Assembly: GCF_900188185.1 (NCBI RefSeq)
Contig: NZ_FZPA01000011.1
Span: 1-64,000 of the forward strand
Source of the DNA: Sphingopyxis indica
GTDB taxonomy: Bacteria; Pseudomonadota; Alphaproteobacteria; Sphingomonadales; Sphingomonadaceae
Direction of reading: 5' to 3'
Length of the DNA: 64,000 nucleotides
Part shown: piece after piece, positions 60,796 through 64,000 of the stretch
Position numbering within the stretch: position 1 is the stretch's first letter
Layout: each line of letters opens with the position of its first letter
Position numbers and translations under genes: made by a program
Notes under the pieces: model-generated
Told to the model about the DNA's origin: nothing
The model's database searches: none
The model's input: only the letters and a program-made list of their open reading frames with translations

Positions 60796-62535
60796 TCAGA
60801 TCAGAGACATCACTGCGAGCGCAGCGATCCCGACGAGGAGACAGACCAGGAGCAACGGCCCCCCAAAGCGCGGAAAGTCCACGAAGCGATAACCGGCGGC
60901 TCCCATGACGACCGCATTGTTATGGTGCCCGAAGGGCGTCAGGAAATCGAGCGAAGCTCCCACCGCCACCGCCATGAGCAGCGGTTCGACCGGTACGCCG
61001 GTCCGCGACGCGATGCCCGCGGCAATGGGGCTGAGCACGATCGCCGTCGAGACATTGTCGATAAATGGCGTCATCGCGACAGCGATGCACAGCACGAGCG
61101 CGGAGACCACAACCGGGCCGTTCGATGGCAGTTGTTCGGCGATCCAGTTCGCGATGACGCGCGCCGCTCCCGAATCCTCGACGGCCATGCCGAGCGGGAT
61201 CATGCAGCCCAGCAAGATCACGATCGGCCAGTTGAGATCCTGCACCGCCGTTCGAAGATCGAGCGCGCGGGTTAGCGCAAGAGCGAGAACAACCGCGCCA
61301 AAGGCGAGTTCCGGCGGAGCTATGCCAAGCGCGCTCACCAGAATCCCGAGGCCGAAGATTGCGAGGCCGGGGCCGGCCGAGGATCGTCGACGCCGGGGCC
61401 GGCGACTGCTGAGCGCGAGCAGTCCGCAATCTGCGACTGCCTGACGCAGCGCGTCGCCCGCGCCCGCGAGGATCAGCACGTCGCCCATGCCGATCTTGAG
61501 GTCCGCGAACCGCCCTTCGATGCGGCGGCGACGGCTCGCGAGACCAACGACGCGCACCCCGTGGTCGGCGAAGGCCTCGACGTCTTCGACTCGCGACCCG
61601 AGGAGGAGGCTGTCGGGCATGACGACGGCCTCGAACCCGTCGCTTTCGTCGCTGTCCACCAAGGGGGCAAAGCCACCTTCGTCGGCGAGTTGAAGGAAAC
61701 GGCCATAGTCGCCTTCGGCGAGAAGCCGGTCTCCCGACGCGACGACGATATCGCTGCGTCGCGCGAACACATGGGCGCCGTGGCGAAAAATACCGTGGAT
61801 ATGGCAATCGGCCGCCGACTCGACGTCGGCGAGCGCCCGGCCGACGAAGTCCGACTGGTCGGGGACCACCAGCTCGACGACGAAGTCGGCGGGACCGGCG
61901 TCGAAATGCGCCGGGGTCGCCTGCCGCGCGCTTCGAAACGTCCGGGGCGCGGCGAGCACGATCCACGCGAGGCCGACGATGGCGACCGGCGCGCCGATCC
62001 GCGCGAGTTCGAAATAGCCGAACCCCGCCCCGGTTTCCGAAATCTTCCATTCGTTGACGATCAGGTTGGCGGGCGTGCCGGTCAGCGAGCACAGCCCGCC
62101 GAGCAGCGTCGCGAAAGACAAGGGCATCAGGACGCGCGCAGGCGGGATGTCGAGGCGGGCACACACCGACAGCGCGACCGGGAAGACGAGGGCAAGCGCC
62201 CCGACGTTGTTCATGAAAACCGATGTCAGCGCCGCCGTGCCGCACAAGGCCGCCAGAATCACCGTCTCGTTCTGGCTCCGGCCGACCAGCCGCCGCGCGA
62301 AATTGTCGATCGTTCGCGTCTGCGCGAGCGATGCGACGATTAGCAGTATTTCGATCACGGTGATGACGGCGGGGCTCGAAAAGCCCGCAAAGAGATTGGA
62401 CGGCGGCACCACGCCGAGCAGAAAGGCTGCGGCGAGCCCGGCCATCGCCACCATTTCGACGCGGAACCGCTCCGACGCGTAGACGAGCAGCATCGCTGAC
62501 AAGATTCCCACGATCGCGAACTGCTCGAACGTCAT
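60796..62535 (-). CDS. SLC13-family permease with two TrkA-C domains
   Basis: A 579-residue inner-membrane transporter. Membrane segments flank a central soluble region of about 200 residues with two TrkA-C (RCK_C) domains (FVVELVVPDQSDFVGRALADVES and VVMPDSLLLGSRVEDV). Conserved SLC13 blocks are AALTSVFMNNVGALAL and SLTGTPANLIVNEW, with MTPFIDNVSTAIVLSP in the second half. Proteins of this layout import sulfate or related anions with sodium. It lies next to the rrf2-cys genes and has a matching operator, so sulfate is the likely substrate. Confidence 0.88.
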   Translation of the reverse strand: MTFEQFAIVGILSAMLLVYASERFRVEMVAMAGLAAAFLLGVVPPSNLFAGFSSPAVITVIEILLIVASLAQTRTIDNFARRLVGRSQNETVILAALCGTAALTSVFMNNVGALALVFPVALSVCARLDIPPARVLMPLSFATLLGGLCSLTGTPANLIVNEWKISETGAGFGYFELARIGAPVAIVGLAWIVLAAPRTFRSARQATPAHFDAGPADFVVELVVPDQSDFVGRALADVESAADCHIHGIFRHGAHVFARRSDIVVASGDRLLAEGDYGRFLQLADEGGFAPLVDSDESDGFEAVVMPDSLLLGSRVEDVEAFADHGVRVVGLASRRRRIEGRFADLKIGMGDVLILAGAGDALRQAVADCGLLALSSRRPRRRRSSAGPGLAIFGLGILVSALGIAPPELAFGAVVLALALTRALDLRTAVQDLNWPIVILLGCMIPLGMAVEDSGAARVIANWIAEQLPSNGPVVVSALVLCIAVAMTPFIDNVSTAIVLSPIAAGIASRTGVPVEPLLMAVAVGASLDFLTPFGHHNNAVVMGAAGYRFVDFPRFGGPLLLVCLLVGIAALAVMSLI

Positions 62536-62542
62536 ACGGAAT

Positions 62543-62559
62543 GCCTATTGCCGATAGGC
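62543..62559. promoter_or_regulatory. Candidate Rrf2 operator upstream of the SLC13 gene
   Basis: GCCTAT-TGCCG-ATAGGC, a perfect inverted repeat ending 7 nt before the permease ATG. It shares the CCTAT...ATAGG arms with the site before rrf2. It sits where a repressor would block initiation or translation. Confidence 0.55.
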
Positions 62560-62882
62560 GGAAAGCGAAAGCCCGCGTGCAAGATTTCCCTGCCGCCCAC
62601 CGGCGGCCGGCACCGTGGCCGACCTTCCGGCAAGTCGCCGCATGCCCGGAGCGCCTCGCCGCTGAATGCCAGGGAGAGGCTTGCACCGCAATATCAACTA
62701 ATTTAGTAATCAATTGTGCCGAACCCGCTCCGACGTTGTCGTGAGGGGCGAAAGGCCGGCCGAGGCGTCGTCGTCAGGCACCACTTCCCCACCATGCGCA
62801 GGCCGAGCCGGGCCACCGCGCGCATAACCCACCGGCGGCCCTGCGCTGCCCGGCCGCAACCGACCAGCAAAGGAACTCGACG
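62560..62882. other. Divergent intergenic region
   Basis: A 320-bp stretch between the divergent permease and hydrolase genes. It holds a small AT-rich palindrome ACTAATTTAGT at 62697-62707. AAAGGAACTCGACG lies directly before the hydrolase ATG. I see no gene. Confidence 0.4.
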
Positions 62883-63554
62883 ATGCTCGACAGATCCGAT
62901 CCCCCGATCCGGCTCTATGCCATTCTGACCGTTCCCGGGCTCGAAAACAGCGGACCCGCCCACTGGCAAAGCCTCTGGGAGGATTCGGATCCCGCGTGCA
63001 CCCGCGTCGAACTCGGACAATGGGACCGTCCCCATCGCAACAGCTGGGTTCGGCGATTGAACGAAGCGATTGCCGCCTCCGATCGGCCGGTCCTGCTTGC
63101 GGCACACAGCCTCGGTTGCCATGCGGTGGCATGGTGGAGCTCCCTTGAACCTTCGGCAGGGGACGGCAAGGTCGCCGGGGCCCTGCTCGTTGCGCCGCCG
63201 GCAGTGGAATATGGCCGCCGCGATCCCCGTCTGGCGGCGTTCGCGCCCCTCGTCCGCGAACGCTTGCCCTTTCCGTCGATCCTCGCCGCCAGTCAGGATG
63301 ATCCCTATGTGTCCTTCGGCCGCGCCGCAAAGATGGCGCGCCATTGGGGAAGCCGGTTGGCCGATGCGGGCTGGGTCGGCCACATCAACGCTGACAGCGA
63401 TCTCGGCCACTGGCCCTATGGCCGGTTCCTGCTCAGCCAACTCGCGGCGGCGGGCGCGGCGCTCGGCGACCGCGCCGGCGCGGTCGCCCGCTTCCTTCCC
63501 TCACGCTCTCGGCAGACCGAAGCCGCCGCCCACGCATTCCCCGCGCACGGCTAG
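62883..63554 (+). CDS. RBBP9/YdeN-type serine hydrolase
   Basis: A 223-residue alpha/beta hydrolase. The nucleophile Ser is in AAHSLGCHAVAWW, the acid in ASQDDPYVS and the His in LGHWPYG, in the order and spacing of the RBBP9/YdeN family. The substrate is unknown. GGAAC lies upstream of the ATG. Genes of this family sometimes sit with sulfate ABC genes, and here it is divergent from the SLC13 permease. Confidence 0.88.
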   Translation: MLDRSDPPIRLYAILTVPGLENSGPAHWQSLWEDSDPACTRVELGQWDRPHRNSWVRRLNEAIAASDRPVLLAAHSLGCHAVAWWSSLEPSAGDGKVAGALLVAPPAVEYGRRDPRLAAFAPLVRERLPFPSILAASQDDPYVSFGRAAKMARHWGSRLADAGWVGHINADSDLGHWPYGRFLLSQLAAAGAALGDRAGAVARFLPSRSRQTEAAAHAFPAHG

Positions 63555-63563
63555 GACGGGGAG

Positions 63564-64000
63564 CTAAAGACCTTCGCCCGCCGTCCAGTGCGCATTGACG
63601 AGACGGCGGGCGAGCGCGCTGACCTGGACCCGAATGTCCGGAACTGCGACGACTTCCCAGAGGTCGCCGCGCGTCATCGGGCCGATCGCCAGCAGGCGCT
63701 TCGACACGAGCCCGCCGGCACCGATGACATGACCTTCGCGGTCGATATCGAGACCCAACCGGAGCTGGTCGGGCCGAATCCGCCCTGCCATCAGCATGCG
63801 CCCGACGAGCGGGTCGGCGGACCGGATGAGATCGCCCTGCGGTCCGGTGCAGTTGATGGCCCGGGCGACCTCCAATGTTGCGATATTCGACTGCCCGCGC
63901 GCACGCCAATCGAGGATCAGCGTGTCGGTGCCTGCGCGCGCGTTCAAGATCTTACCCGCGCGGAAGCGGAGCCGGCCGGACGCGATCAGGGCGTCGATGC
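63564..64000 (-). CDS. FAD/NAD(P)-binding protein, C-terminal part (runs off the window)
   Basis: The frame is open to the window edge and reads about 144 residues to the stop at 63564. Blocks ATLEVARAINCTGPQGDL and LLAIGPMTRGDLWEVVAVPDIRVQVSALARRLV match the end of the YdhS-like FAD/NAD(P)-binding family. The flavin-binding N-terminus lies beyond the window. It is convergent with the hydrolase gene, nine bases apart. These two and the sulfate genes may form one sulfur-scavenging locus. Confidence 0.8.
   Translation of the reverse strand, partial: IDALIASGRLRFRAGKILNARAGTDTLILDWRARGQSNIATLEVARAINCTGPQGDLIRSADPLVGRMLMAGRIRPDQLRLGLDIDREGHVIGAGGLVSKRLLAIGPMTRGDLWEVVAVPDIRVQVSALARRLVNAHWTAGEGL

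Overview
The window reads as the chromosome of a GC-rich alphaproteobacterium, most likely a sphingomonad (Sphingopyxis-like). This is inferred from the ribF-ileS-lspA-DUF3035 order, the codon use, the sphingomonad-type palindromic repeats and the style of the purE-purK-folA cluster. No sequence search was possible, so genus and families are named from recognised motifs.

Region 1 (1-15079) is core chromosome. It holds a BamF-like lipoprotein, lspA, ileS and ribF; a tightly coupled purE-purK-folA-dipeptidase chain; a GGDEF diguanylate cyclase; dps; a GST; a CinA-type protein; a TetA-like MFS exporter; and a transglutaminase-like protein. Several palindromic repeat families lie here. Two 80-bp copies of one family sit in frame inside ileS.

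Region 2 (about 15085-39970) is a roughly 25-kb integrative element. It is bounded by copies of the 3' end of a tRNA-Gly(GCC). It carries a tyrosine integrase next to paired 8-bp direct repeats at an 11-bp pitch that recur just inside the far end. It encodes its own MobC, relaxase and VirD4-type coupling protein but no mating channel. Cargo is defence-rich: a HepT/MntA pair, a seven-gene block (helicase with a degenerate PLD-like N-terminus, DUF4391, type III Mod, a gamma-glutamylcyclotransferase-like protein, type III Res, a DUF6338 membrane protein and a small Pro-rich protein), an orphan protein with a HEPN-like R-x4-H motif, and the antirestriction protein ArdC.

Region 3 (39926 to at least about 52 kb) looks like a second element placed in tandem at the same tRNA-derived site. 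It has a P4-type integrase with its own paired sites, a RelE/HigB-type toxin-antitoxin pair with a palindromic operator, and a complete trbBCDEJKLFGI-DUF2274 operon for a Trb-type type IV secretion system. No coupling protein or relaxase is seen beside it. A LuxR-type HTH protein with a C-terminal membrane anchor diverges from trbB. The right end of this element was not found.

Region 4 (52.6-64 kb) begins with small conserved proteins and a RadC-like JAMM protein fused to a winged helix. A sulfur-acquisition cluster follows: sulfate-binding lipoprotein, CysT, CysW, CysA, YezD (DUF2292) and an alginate-export-type porin in one operon; an Rrf2 regulator with a cysteine cluster; an SLC13 permease with TrkA-C domains; an RBBP9-type hydrolase; and a partial FAD/NAD(P)-binding protein. 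Palindromes with CCTA...TAGG half-sites occur upstream of the sulfate operon, rrf2 and the permease gene, which suggests a shared Rrf2 regulon.
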